DNA of 64,000 bases from Myrica gale (taxonomy: Eukaryota; Streptophyta; Magnoliopsida; Fagales; Myricaceae), in NCBI GenBank assembly GCA_963930655.1, contig OZ005608.1, positions 434,001 to 498,000 of the forward strand, given 5' to 3'. Below are positions 50,410 through 61,302 of this stretch, piece by piece (the first letter of the stretch is position 1; each line of letters begins with the position of its first letter). The notes under the pieces were generated by a model that saw only the letters and a program-made list of their open reading frames with translations, was not told where the DNA came from and made no database searches. The translations under genes and the position numbers were made by a program.

Positions 50410-53400
50410 AATACATATTCATTGTACTGTACTGCAGAGGCGGATGCAGGGGGGTGCGGTCCTGGGCGGCCGCCACCCCTTGCATCTCCAAAAAAAAAAA
50501 TTTCGTTTAGTTTTAGTTTTTTTTATTCATATGTTGACCTGGGCCTATGGGGCCCGATCCCCATTCAGGCCAACTCACATTATTCATAGGTTGGCCTGGG
50601 CCTATGGGGGCCCGATCCCATTGGCCCAGGCCAACCCACTTTTATTTTTTGATATCTGCATTAAAAAAAATTAACGAAAAAATAAATTCAAAACGTTTTG
50701 AATTTTCCCCATTTTCTCGAACCCCCCCTCTCTCTCTCTCGTTTAACCCTCTCTCTCTCTTCGAATTTTCAGTGCCCTCTCACCGTGCCCAGCCCAGCCC
50801 AGCCCCGCCGCACCTCCCGCCACCGTGCCCAGCCCCGTTGAGAAAGGGAGAAATCAGCTACCAAGGTTGTAATTCCAGACTTGCCAGATGGGCCCAATGG
50901 CGAATCTGGTGCTCCGTTGAGAAGTTCTTTCTGGGAATGGAAGCCCAAATTCAAAGTACATTACGAGCAAGCAGGTTTTGAAAATGTGAATTCCCCGCCA
51001 GTTCTCTTTCTTCCTGGTTTTGGTGTTGGTTCTTTTCATTACGAGAAACAACTGAGGGATTTAGGACGTGATTTTAGAGTTTGGGCAATTGATTTTCTTG
51101 GGCAAGGCATGTCATTGCCTCCGGAAGATCCTACTCCTCATTCCAATAAAGGAGATACATCAGAGAGAAAAGATTATGCCTGGGGCTTTGGAGATGAGGC
51201 TGAACCATGGGCGATCGATCTTTTTTATTCTATTGACTTGTGGAGGGACCAAGTTCAGTATTTCATAGAACAGGTACCCAATGGTGCTTCAATTTTCTGT
51301 ATTTCCATCTGCGGTGGTGACACACAGCAGTTATTTTGATATACTCATTTCAACTAAATCCTCCTACCTCCTATGTATGATTACTCTGGTATTAGGTGGC
51401 ACCATAATCCCATATTGGCAAATGGGAAATCATTGATGCACTTTGACTTGTTATCTATGTCCTTGTGCAATTCTAAATCAGAGTTTCATAGTTTAGGTAG
51501 ACTTCATCCCACCTTAGAATGCCGATAGATGAGCCAAGAAAGGCTTTTTCAAATTCAATAAATGTAGCTTCAAGTTTAAGGTAATATAGAAAGTTAAATG
51601 GATGAAAGTTTTTACTGCGATCATCTTTTGATAGCCATGTTGGATTCAGGTTAAGAGCATAAATTTATTGCTATTTCAGCTGAAGTAGCTTTTAGCATCT
51701 GTAATATATTATCAACTTGGTCTGATATATTTGAGATTAATGATAGGGTTAAGTTACTCTATAACCAAGAAGATTAGACTAATGCATTTTTTTCAGGTCA
51801 TTGGTGAACCAGTCTACATCGTTGGGAACTAACTAGGAGGATTTGTGGCTCTATACTTTGCAGCATGCAATCCTCATTTGGTGAAAGGTGTTACATTACT
51901 TAACGCAACCCCTTTCTGGGGATTTCTGCCTAACCCGATTAGATCTCCTAGACTGGCAAAAGTAATTCCATGGGCTGGTACATTTCCTTTGCCTTCCAGT
52001 GTGAGAAAGCTCACAGAATTTGTGCAAGTTTAAGTGGTCATTTAGATCATATAGTGTCTGTTTTTGGAATGTGTTCTGATAAGTCACCTTGTAATGATTG
52101 TTGCATCCTAAACACATGAGAAACACATATGCTTGGAAAAAAAAAAATTCTAGACCATTAGGAAGAAAAAAAAATTTCTTGTCATTTTGCATTTAAAGCT
52201 CGATACCCATGAATTTTAATCCTGGATCCGGCACTGCTGTACTGCATATAAATACACGCAAAAAGGGAGAGAACTCACATCTCTCAAGTCTTGATCAACT
52301 ACCATTTTTCCATCCTCCACTAAGAACTTGCCTTGGGTCATTTCGGACTCTATGAATCCAGGCGTCACAATTGTTATTGCTATGTCAGTCCCAACCTCAA
52401 CCCTCAAGGTCTCATAAAAGAGCACCATCGCTGCTTTGCTCGCCTGAAGTGACAAGTAAATGAATCCAATAGCTCTTAACATAAAATATGGGGAGTACTA
52501 TATATACCTACGAATTACATTACTTACATTATAGAAGCTCATTCTAGGTGCAGGCAACCATGAGGCCGAAGAAGCAAGGGCTACGATCTTGCCCCTACTC
52601 TCTTTAAGATGTGGAAGAGCAAAACGGGTGGTATATACCGATCCCCAGAAGTTTATATCCTGAAAGGACACAAATCTAAACGTTGCAGTAGCTACTCAAA
52701 ATCATTGGTTTATAAATATGAACCGAGCTATCCAGTATTAACTAAACCACCTATAGGCTATAGCCCCATATTCTAATGAGTTGGTAGAAAATTTGTAGTT
52801 ACATTGATTCAATCAAAAATATCCTCTCGTTCTTACATCTATGGAGAAAAAATGTGCAGCTACCATTACTGTTGATTACCATAATGGCTCTAAAGGCGGT
52901 AATATCAGTTGCCTCTTCAAACAGGGAGACGGACATTATCCCAGCATTATTGACCAGATGATCCACTGCATCGTGTAGCAAATTTATAAATCGCAAAAGG
53001 AAACGAACTTCAAGTAGCGGAGCTTAATCAATTAAATATTTGCACTTACGTCTACCGAAGTGATCAATGGTTTCGTCGACAATCCGCCTACAGTCGTCAA
53101 CGTTGGATACATCTGCAGGGATCATAAGAACATCAGGGGATCCATACTGCAGCGCTCGATCAACAACTTCCCGGAGTGGATTTTCCCTACGAGCTGCAAG
53201 CGCTAAGCGAGCCCCTTTCTTTGCATATTCATAAACCAAATGCTGCAAAACGACCAGAATATTATTTCTTGCTTTCACATACCATGTAGCACTTCTCTTG
53301 CTGGTAATTAATAATCTTATCGACAAAAACAGAAAAGGCCTTAACTTCGATTCAAATTGGTGCAGATATATAACAGATGTAAATTCAAGTCCAAATCAAT

Positions 53401-53720
53401 GTCTAATTAGCTGTTAACTCTAAACTAAAACAAAAAAAAATATCGGGAAAAAAAGTGCGCACAATGGGTTATAGAATTTCGGTAAGTCCAAAAAGAGAAA
53501 AAGGAACCAATAAAGTCCACGTTCCTTGGGTTATTACATCGCCGATTCCCGAGAAAGCGCCGGTTATGATAACGACCTTTCCGGCCACATTTTCGCTGAA
53601 AAGGCGTCTTAAAGTGGAGAGGAAGAGCTTGAAAAGGGAATAGGGTGGTAAGAGAAGGCAGAGGGAGAAGAAGGTGGCCGGAGGAGCTACTACGTTCAGG
53701 AACGTGTGAATAAGATCCAT
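50051..53720 (-). CDS. Steroleosin-type 11-beta-hydroxysteroid dehydrogenase-like, 349 aa
   Basis: Short-chain dehydrogenase of the plant HSD/steroleosin family, NAD(P)-dependent and associated with oil bodies, linked to brassinosteroid or sterol metabolism. Six exons in transcript order: 53538-53720, 53050-53242, 52880-52965, 52528-52659, 52279-52443, 50051-50341, total 1050 bases in frame. The N-terminus has a hydrophobic anchor with paired prolines (VVAPPATFF and LLLPPYSLFK), the steroleosin proline-knob region. Cofactor motif TGAFSGIG (53-60, Phe where Ser is usual), NNAG, and the catalytic Tyr197-x3-Lys201 (YNASK) are present. The last intron is swollen to 1937 bases by a hAT insertion; without it the intron would be about 127 bases. 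Splicing over the insertion is likely but unproven. Confidence 0.92.
50435..52236 (+). mobile_element. Gene-capturing hAT-type transposon, 1802 bp
   Basis: Terminal inverted repeats CAGAGGCGGATGCAGG (50435) and the reverse complement of CAGTGCCGGATCCAGG (ending 52236) match at 13 of 16 positions and fit the hAT CAGRG pattern. A perfect 8-bp duplication ctgtactg (50427-50434 and 52237-52244) flanks it, the hAT hallmark. It has no transposase, so it is non-autonomous. The left part has a tandem 57-bp repeat (about 50530-50640, tggg-cctatggggcccgatcc) and CT tracts; the rest is a pheophytinase gene fragment. It lies in the last intron of the HSD gene, in the opposite orientation to that gene. 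Confidence 0.88.
50866..52031 (+). pseudogene. Pheophytinase (PPH) gene fragment inside the hAT element
   Basis: PPH removes phytol from pheophytin during chlorophyll breakdown in plastids. Here an exon from about 50866 to 51273 encodes PDLPDGPNGES, PPVLFLPGFGVGSFHYEKQL, DFRVWAIDFLGQGMSLP and LWRDQVQYFIEQ. A 523-base intron with intact GT-AG ends follows, then an exon at 51797-52031 (VIGEPVYIVGN, GGFVALYFAACNPHLVKGV, WAGTFPLP, RKLTEFV). The alpha/beta-hydrolase nucleophile codon (Ser in GNSLGG) is TAA at 51830-51832. N-terminal transit region and C-terminal His/Asp region are absent. The retained intron shows capture at DNA level, not through mRNA. Confidence 0.88.
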
Positions 53721-54791
53721 CGGTTGCTCTGTCAGCTTATGTAGAAGAGAGACGAAACGATCAGAAATAAGGTGATTATTTAAACCACTTCGATTTTATA
53801 GCATATATACGAGGCCAGCTGGCCAGGTAAAGTGCTAGAAGGTGATGGCGGAGAAGGTGCATGGTGGCACTGCTGCATGGCAAGGATATGACACGTAGTT
53901 GAACCAATCCCGAAGTTGCGTTCCCCTTTGTCCTCCGACTGTTGAGTTTCGTCGCTTCTCTTTTAGTTTAATTTCTGGCTCTTTTGTTCTCCTTTGGCAT
54001 TTCCTCTTTAGATTTAAATGCGGGTTTATCAGTTTGGTACTCCACACACACAGAACAATTAATGAATCTGATTTTTTGTATTGAAAAACGAAAACTAGAT
54101 TTCACTCTTAGCGAATTCCAAGCTATTATCCTTTTTTTCCAGCACCATCTTTGGCCGCTTACAAACGGTGGGTTTTGTGTTCATGTGATCGTGATTCCTT
54201 ACTACGTAACAACACGTTGGTGGATATCGCTTATTTGGCCACGCTAGGCAAAGACTCGGAAATCTTTTTTGTTCCAGGCGTAGCGATGATAATTCTCTTC
54301 ACTCATAAGGTACATCTCGGGGAACCACTTCGGTTTGCGGGGAAGGTGCTGGGATAAATTTTACATTTTCTGTCAGGTCTTCTAGTTGCATGGAATCAAT
54401 TCTATCAATTCAGTAGCTATGGGACAAATCTACAAGGATCATATGGACTTCCTTGGGAGCTTATCCGAGTCTTTAGCTCCTATACACCTATTATGCTTCG
54501 ATGGCTGATTATATTTGTCGAGTGCATGTGCATAAGCTGGAACTTCGATTCTAGCCAGAATTCTCTTTTCAGTTTCAATGTCATTGACAATAGATTATAT
54601 ATTCCCAAAAAGGCATAGTAAAGCAAAAAAGGCGGTTCTCAGGTGACAGATCTATTTAACCTATGTAACTCGAGCCTCGAGTACTAAGAAAGCTTGTCAT
54701 TCTTCCTTGTACAGGCTGATGTTTCTCTTCTCCGCGCCCCCTCGTACTCGGTTCATTTATTCTCTTAATTACCCTCCATGATTACAACGGA
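53721..54791. other. Intergenic region
   Basis: Promoter side of the intact HSD gene (minus) and 3' flank of the split DUF4408-type gene. A short open stretch at 54150-54357 is unrecognised. No gene supported. Confidence 0.5.
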
Positions 54792-55211
54792 TCAAGAGAA
54801 GTCTAGCTTCAAGCCTCCTTTGTTATTCATCCTGGCAATGAGATCATCAGCCCTTTTGCTCAGTTCCTCAGCAGGCAAAGCAAAGCCACTGTTTCCATCA
54901 GAATGTTTATTTCCTTCAGCGAATGTTATTGCTTCAATGTTCTCTCCATCTTCATTAGTCGTCTTCACATTTTCTTCAGCATAGTTCCCTGCTTTCCCCT
55001 GTCTCTTGACTTCAAATATGGTTAAGGAACTTTGAAGGCTCCGACCCCAGTTGATATACTCATCGTACAAAACATCAACAGGAGGAGAAGGGTATGAAGA
55101 AAGGATTTTGGATTCTCCTATAAGGATGACAACAATGAGATTTCCTACTATGAACACAAACTTGTAGCTCAAAAAAACACAAGTAACTTTTGGGAGAGTG
55201 ACAGAGAGAAA
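54792..55211 (-). pseudogene. DUF4408/cotton-fibre-protein-like gene, 3' part (split by MULE)
   Basis: The minus-strand frame from the insertion point (55202) to the stop at 54792 gives 136 codons: a hydrophobic segment (SYKFVFIVGNLIVVILIGES), a VLYDEYINWGRS motif and a C-terminal EELSKRADDLIARMN segment like the DUF761 tail of plant cotton-fibre-type proteins. The function of that family is unknown. The 5' part is at 61303-61470. The TSD copy lies at 55203-55211. The frame at the break matches the phase of the 5' part, so this was one exon before the insertion (192 codons counted across the break). Confidence 0.82.
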
Positions 55212-55529
55212 GGGAAAAGATTCAGTCGAAAGAAGCTGAGTTCAAAGGGGTTCAAAGCAAGGGTCAAGATTTAAAGAAAGGCATCTAATGGTCTCAAAAG
55301 CTCCATGTCATTTAATGAGATTGATGAGAGAGAATCGGGTTATGGCTCAGCTTTTGTTTCTGTTTTTTGGCTCGGCTTTGGCTTTCACTTGCAACCAACA
55401 ATTCGTTCAAATATTATATTGGCCAAAAGGCTTGCAGAACAAGCTTCCTCTCCCACTCCTCAGTCTTCCCTGTTTTCGCCAACCCTGCGGTTCTTCTCAC
55501 TCCTCAGTCTTCCCCGTTTTCACCAATCC

Positions 55530-55657
55530 TTTGGGAGTTGCAGACCCAATAAAAAGAGAAGCTGTTGTGGTTGTGGAGGGCCTTGCGAAAATGGGTGTCA
55601 GGGACAGTCATGGTTACAGGGGACAACTGGAGAACAGCTAGAGCTGTTGCTAAAGAG
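55530..55657 (+). pseudogene. Captured copper P1B-ATPase (HMA5/RAN1-like) exon fragment
   Basis: Translation gives GVADPIKREAVVVVEGLAKMGVR, here quoted by its ends GVADPIKREA and EGLAKMGV, then after a one-base shift near 55604 MVTGDNWRTARAVAKE. It ends exactly at an intact GT donor (55658). This is the segment before the hinge in plant heavy-metal ATPases (MVTGDNWRTA is characteristic of the copper type). Only about 43 codons are present. It sits just inside the left terminal repeat of the MULE. Confidence 0.75.
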
Positions 55658-55879
55658 GTTTGAATGTTGCTGTTATTTGTTCCGTCTTTAAGAGTATAAT
55701 ATTCTTAGGCTATTTGTTTCAATTTTCACACGACACTCATGGATGACAACTTCTTTTCCGTTCTGGATGAACGCATTGACTTTCACGCATAGACATTGCG
55801 ATTATGCATTACTGAGGGATGTGGGTGCACTTAATCTGGGATTTGGTGCTAGAAATTTATGTGTTTATTGTGTTATAGG

Positions 55880-56589
55880 GAGATAGCGGCCTTCCTCCCC
55901 CTCCTCCCCCTCCACCACCTGGTCCACTCGAGCACCTGCATTCTCGTGGTGGCAATACGGTAAGCAGCATTTTCATCTTTTTCTTTGGTCCTTTTAGAGA
56001 TAAATTTTGTCATTGAATACTATTTTTTTTTTCCATTTCGCGTCTGTTTTAATATATTTTCTTGTTTTGTACTTGCTCACTCTGAACACGTTGGTCATGT
56101 AATTACAAACATAATTTACCATCGTCCGAATATATTGGCTGCTAACCTTTCGGTGCCACAGAGTGCCCTTTTTTTGTCTCCAGAATTGGTAAGTTCATAT
56201 TTTCGCATGGGTTTTAAGTGAAGAAAGTCTACCAAAATCCATTTAGATAACCCTTTTTACCACATGCAACAAATTTCAGTGTTAGTTTTGTACTGCACCT
56301 TTGAAAAAATTGAATCAGTTATGCAGTTTGTAGTTTTTCTTTTGGTTGCACTATGTAAGAACTATTATTGGCTGGATTGATTAAAGCACTCAAGACACTA
56401 TTATTTCTCCTGATACAGTAGGTTGGCATTTGAAAGTTTGACTACACAGTATCACTTGTTTATTTCTCCTGGTTCGTCCAACTTTTCTTTTTTAGCAAAT
56501 GGTTTATCCCAATTCGTGAACTCATGTCTTCTGAAGTATAACTGTGTTGCAGGTTTTCAAGAGCGGGCCACTTTTTATATCATCCAAAG
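55880..56589 (+). pseudogene. Captured REN1-like PH-RhoGAP exons
   Basis: Exon 55880-55959 encodes a polyproline run ending HLHSRGGNT at a GT donor. Exon 56553-56589 encodes VFKSGPLFISSK and ends at a donor. The two join in frame as the start of the pleckstrin-homology domain of plant ROP1-enhancer/PHGAP-type Rho GTPase-activating proteins. The next expected exon (the GWTSWKKRW-like part) is absent, so the captured piece stops here. Recognition is from the short VFKSGPLFISSKG motif plus the preceding polyproline. Confidence 0.65.
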
Positions 56590-57392
56590 GTGTGTTTGAC
56601 TTCATTGGTTTACATATATACTTTGCTCAATTGCATGACCTGGACTGCAAACACCTCAGCTTTTGTATGGAGCACAAGTTCATTTCAAATGATACATCTA
56701 AGATGTAGTTGCTGTCGGTTAATCAAGATGATTCTTTCTTACTTGCCCAGTGGTTTGCTTTCCTTTACTCTATAAAGAAATTACTTTTTTTTTCTGTAGC
56801 CAATAATAATGTCAGGCACTAGCAGTGTTTTCCAAAAACTTTTCATGTGAGTAGACTAGAGGGTAATAATTACTTGGGTCTAGATCAAACAAGAAATTTA
56901 CTTGGGTCTGCAAATGCCAATGTTGTATCTTACATAGTAATGTCAAATGATGAAAGGTTTTGACTTTATTATTTACTACATGTGTTGTACACATACAAAA
57001 AAAACTTCAACTATTTGTTTCTAGCTATGATTATTTTTAAAATGTTTATATTGTTGGGAGTCATTATTATTAGGAGTATAAGCTATTGCAATGGAGGCTT
57101 ATTCTTATTTATCTGCATATATTTTAAATATGGGGTTTTTGAATTAATTCTCTTAATTGTTGCAGGTACTCACTCAGCAAATATTATACAGATTCATTGG
57201 ATGTGAGTTGATAGTAGACAAATTGCCAACCTGTTTGAATTGGAGTAACGAACTAGTGAGCCATTAGAATGTTGTCCCTATACCTGTTTAATGTTTATTA
57301 TATCCTAATCTTTCTTTTCTTTATTTATTTTTTATTTGTAGTGATTTTATGTCTTTTGCTAACTTGGGTTATTGAAGTTATCAGGTTGATAA

Positions 57393-59835
57393 ATGGCGGA
57401 GATACATAGCATTAACCCGAATATGAATAGGCGGGGGTCTAGTAGTACCTCAAACTCGGAAGGTTTGTTAATTTTTTTGGCCTATCAGTAGACGGATTCT
57501 AATAGATTTTTATTTGTTTCATTCGAATAGTTGGACTGTGCAGGTGAAATGGTTAGGGCAGACAATGGGGAGACCGTAAATATTTGGACCTTAGAGTTTA
57601 AAGATGTTGATCATGCTTACGACTGGTACAACTGTTATGCAATTAGCGTTGGATTTAGCATCCGTAGGCAGGGTGGGTTCAAGAATAAAGAAAAAGGGTA
57701 TTATACGGTCAAAACATTCGTGTGCAGCAAAGAAGGGTTAAGAAAAGAGAAAGAACTTGTTGTACCTTTAAAGAAGGAACGACAGAATACTAGATGTGGG
57801 TGTTGTGCAAGTTTCACCGTTCAACGACAGCCGTGTGGTAAATATTATACATTTGATTGGTGTGCCCATCACAACCATGAATTAGCTACACCGTCGAAAG
57901 CCCACTTGCTTCGATCGCATAGACGAATCAATGAGCTACAACGCCTGGAGTGCGATGATGCAGACACAACGAGTATCCAACCGAAGTTAGCACATGATTT
58001 AATGGTGACCCAAGCTGGGGGTAGAGAACACTTGAGATTCACTAAAATGGACCTGAAAAATTACTTAAGTAATAGAAGAAGTAAGTCCATGGAAGATGGA
58101 GTAGCGGGTGTCCTTCTTAATTGGTTTGGTGCTCAGCAACGAAAGAATTCACAATTCTTCTTCACAGTTATGTTGGATGATGACGAACACATAACTAATA
58201 TATTCTGGTCTGATCATGACATGCAAAATGATTATGCACTCTTTGGAGACTTTGTGTCATTTGATACCACATATAGAACAAATCACGAGCATAGGCCATT
58301 AGGGGCATTTCTTGGAGTGAATCATCACAGGGAACAGGTAGTGTTCGGGGCATGCTTGTTGTATGATGAGACAGCTCAAACATTCAAGTGGCTATTTGAG
58401 ACTTTCGTCGAGTGTATGGAAGGAAAGGCACCTCAATCTCTTTTTACTGATCAAGATGCTGGTATGCTTGCTGCAATCCCTACTGCCTTGCCAGACACGC
58501 ATCACTTTCTTTGTGTATGGCATATTAACCAAAATGCAGTAAAAAATCTTGGTCCATTACTTGGCAACAAAGACTTCAAAAAGGATTGGGATAAACTTCT
58601 ATTTGATAGTGATGTTGATGATTTTGACCTTTCCTGGTCTAAAATGATTGAAGACCATAATCTCCAAGACAATCAGTGGTTACAAAAGATATATGAGAAG
58701 CGCGAGAAGTGGGCCCCGACGCACGTACGAAACGTTTTTTGCGCGGGTAAGAGGACTACACAGTTGAGTGAAAGTTTTAATGCAAAATTGCGCAAGTATT
58801 TGAAGACAGTAATGAATATGGCTCGGTTTTTCCAACAGTTTCAACGGGTAATTGATGACATGCGGTACAAGGAGCTGAGATCGAACTTTGAGATGCTGGA
58901 CAAATTACCTATTCTGCATACTGATGACCCACTTTGTATTCACGCATCAAAAGTTTACACTCCAAGTGTTTTGAACCTTTTTGTGGAACAAGCAAAGAAG
59001 GTTTATTGTGTTGCACTTAATTGTCGGAGGGGGACTATTGGATCTGAAGAGGTCGAGGTACATATGTGCAGTCCTGAGCCAACTCATAACTGTTCAACGG
59101 CGAAGCGATATATGATCACCACTACCAATGGGTTTTACCAGTGTAGCTGCAAATACTTCAATTTTGTTGGTATCATCTGCTGCCACATCATGTGGCTATT
59201 AAAACAAGGAAGGGTTATATTCTTTATCCCAGATGAGTATATTTTAAAGCGGTGGACAATAAAGGCAAGAATTGCAGTTGCACCGGAGTCTGCATCAAAC
59301 ATAGGGGCTACTCTCCACCAATTAGAGAGAACAACCAGCCGACGGAAATTTATGAACCTCTATTCTTCAACTATTTGGAAATATGGAAATTATCCAGTAT
59401 CATGGGAGGTTCTCCAGCGTTACCACACTGGACTAGCTAGTGAGCTTGCTCAGTTGACGCTTACCACAGAGCTAGGAGAGATTAGTGAAGCAACATATGC
59501 TACAAAAGTAGATGAAGCTCTAGCGGTGGTTGCAAAGGGATTCAAGACACGGGAGCCAAAGTATCGAGGCGGCAAGCGGTTGAAGAGCATACTTGAACAA
59601 AGAAAAAATTCGTGCCGCAGTCGAAAGAGTAGCGCAGTTGCAGCGTCCCAACCAGTATCTCGCCATTTACAGTTAGAGGATGATCCAGAAGTACGTTGTC
59701 ATATTCTATGCTTAGATTCTATTTTACATTACCAATCCTTGGTTATAACTATCATTTTTTTATTCCTTCCAGGTGTCATGCGATGATGAGGAGCATTCAC
59801 AATGTGAACGAAATAGGAGCCTCGAAGATCTCTAG
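57393..59835 (+). CDS. FAR1/FRS-type MULE transposase, 759 aa
   Basis: Three exons: 57393-57462, 57544-59690 and 59773-59835, in frame with GT-AG introns of 81 and 82 bases. The FAR1 zinc-finger DNA-binding domain lies at about 42-137 (CxC and HNHEL motifs). The MULE transposase domain has DDE residues Asp264 (FDTTYRTN), Asp326 (FTDQDAGM) and Glu433 (QLSESFNAK). A SWIM zinc finger is at 557-571 (CSC then CCH). All key residues are intact, so it could be active. Domesticated FAR1/FHY3 relatives are light-signalling transcription factors, and automated annotation would call this an FRS gene; its position between terminal repeats shows it is a transposase. Starting in exon 2 (ATG 57549) is the alternative. 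Confidence 0.9.
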
Positions 59836-59964
59836 GAGTATCTGTTGTATTGGAATTGTGTACAGGTAGTTGTAATTTTTGTATAAAGACTTGAGATACA
59901 ATATATATGTAAACTAAAGAACGTCTTTGATTGAATCTGTTATTTGACATATTTGTCCATAAGC

Positions 59965-60610
59965 TACATTGCGCTACAAAGGCACCCCTTCTAATCCCCC
60001 AACCATCTTAGCCAGTGTTCCTCCTCTAAATGCAACTCCAGTAACCTCTGCCTTCATTGACTCACTTCGAAGCCTTAATTCAAATCAATACCCAGCCAAA
60101 GTTCCATTAACCATAGACCATTCTCTTTTGTTCACCATGAGCATCGAGGTTAACCCATGTGCCACATGTGTTAATGGGTGCAAGCTTGTCGGAGATATTA
60201 ACAATGTTAGCTTTGTTATGCCAACTATAGCTCTGCTTCAAGCACATTACTATAACATAGAAGGAGTTTTCACAGATGATTTTCCAGGAAATCCGCCAAT
60301 AACTTTTAACTATACTGGTACCTCTCCGTCTAATATCCATACTACGAATGGCACAAGGCTATATAGACTGGCCTATAACTCAACAGTCCAAGTTGTGTTA
60401 CAAGGCACTGCTGTAATAGCACCGGAGAACCATCCCACTCATCTGCATGGGTTTAATTTCTATGTGGTTGGGAGGGGATTAGGGAACTTTAATCCAAATA
60501 AGGACCCAAAGAAATTTAATCTCGTTGACCCTGTTGAGAGGAACACAGTTGCAGTACCAACTGCTGGATGGACTGCAATCAGATTCAGGGCAGATAATCC
60601 AGGTAAATTT
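59965..60610 (+). pseudogene. Captured laccase exon
   Basis: One exon of a plant laccase (multicopper oxidase of lignin polymerisation) begins abruptly at [17 protein letters not shown] and runs through [37 protein letters not shown] and the copper-ligand motif [16 protein letters not shown] to RFRADNPG, ending at an intact donor (ccag|gtaaat). About 213 codons with no internal stop. The N-terminal cupredoxin domains and the last HCHLEVH exon are missing, so it cannot make an enzyme. It lies between the transposase gene and the right terminal repeat. Intronic sequence follows the donor, so capture was from genomic DNA. Confidence 0.88.
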
Positions 60611-60722
60611 TTCTTGAATCTGATTAAAAACAATGTTTTAATCTTGTTTCTTCTTTCCGAAATGTTTTTTCTCGTTTTATCATATTTTAAGGTTCGGTAT
60701 CAGTTCCAAAAAAAAGTGACAG

Positions 60723-60989
60723 TTGGAAAACGAATTCCGTATTCATCAGTCTTTTCTTGATAATGAGGTTGCACCTTCTAATGTGCCTTGGCATGGAAGA
60801 AAGCTAAAAAGGTTCTTTCCAATTTTGTTGGAACCACCAATAATGCCACGCAAAGTAAAAGTAAAAAAACATACGCTGGCTATGTTTTCAGAAATGAACA
60901 AGGACCATTCAAAGAAGTGGCATAACAAAGCACACGGACTAGGACTAGAGAGGAACCTTCTGCGACAGTTACAGACCGTAAACTCTTGA
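60723..60989 (+). other. Unidentified open segment in MULE, possibly captured
   Basis: About 88 open codons between the laccase fragment and the right terminal repeat, rich in Lys/Arg/His with NVPWHGRKLKRFFPIL and PPIMPRKVKVKKHTLAM. No ATG at its start and no family recognised. It may be a further captured host fragment or the tail of a transposon gene. Confidence 0.3.
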
Positions 60990-61302
60990 AGACTGAGGAG
61001 GAGGAGAGGAAGCTTGAGGAGTGGGGCAGGGTTGGCGAAAACAGGGAAGACTGAGGAGTGGGAGAGGAAGCTTGTTCTGCAAGCCTTTTGGCCAATATAA
61101 TATTTGAACGAATTGTTGGTTGCAAGTGAAAGCCAAAGCCGAGCCAAAAAACAGAAACAAAAGCTGAGCCATAACCCGATTCTCTCTCATCAATCTCATT
61201 AAATGACATGGAGCTTTTGAGACCATTAGATGCCTTTCTTTAAATCTGGGCCCTTGCTTTGAACCCCTTTGAACTCAGCTTCTTTTGACTGAATCTTTTC
61301 CC

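Larger units (their letters stand above)
55212..61302 (+). mobile_element. Autonomous-looking gene-capturing Mutator-like element, 6091 bp
   Basis: Terminal inverted repeats of 277 bp (55212-55488 and 61026-61302) differ at only 3 positions and begin GGGAAAAGATTCAGTC. A perfect 9-bp duplication agagagaaa (55203-55211 and 61303-61311) flanks it. Inside are a FAR1-type transposase gene and fragments of a copper ATPase, a REN1-like RhoGAP and a laccase. The repeats continue inward with partial copies of an actcctcagtcttcc motif. It interrupts a DUF4408-type coding sequence. TIR identity of about 98.9% and a perfect target duplication indicate recent insertion. Confidence 0.93.

Noticed and set aside
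50881..51339. Functional alpha/beta hydrolase gene
   Set aside because: Fragment within a hAT element; nucleophile codon is a stop and both protein ends are missing.
54792..55172. Independent small gene of 126 codons
   Set aside because: It has no proper start and its frame joins in phase with the fragment at 61303-61470 across the MULE insertion.
57393..59835. Host FAR1-RELATED SEQUENCE transcription factor
   Set aside because: Position inside 277-bp terminal inverted repeats with a target duplication shows it is the MULE transposase.
59969..60760. Functional laccase gene
   Set aside because: Only one internal exon is present, without signal peptide, N-terminal domains or the final copper-ligand exon, and it lies within a transposon.
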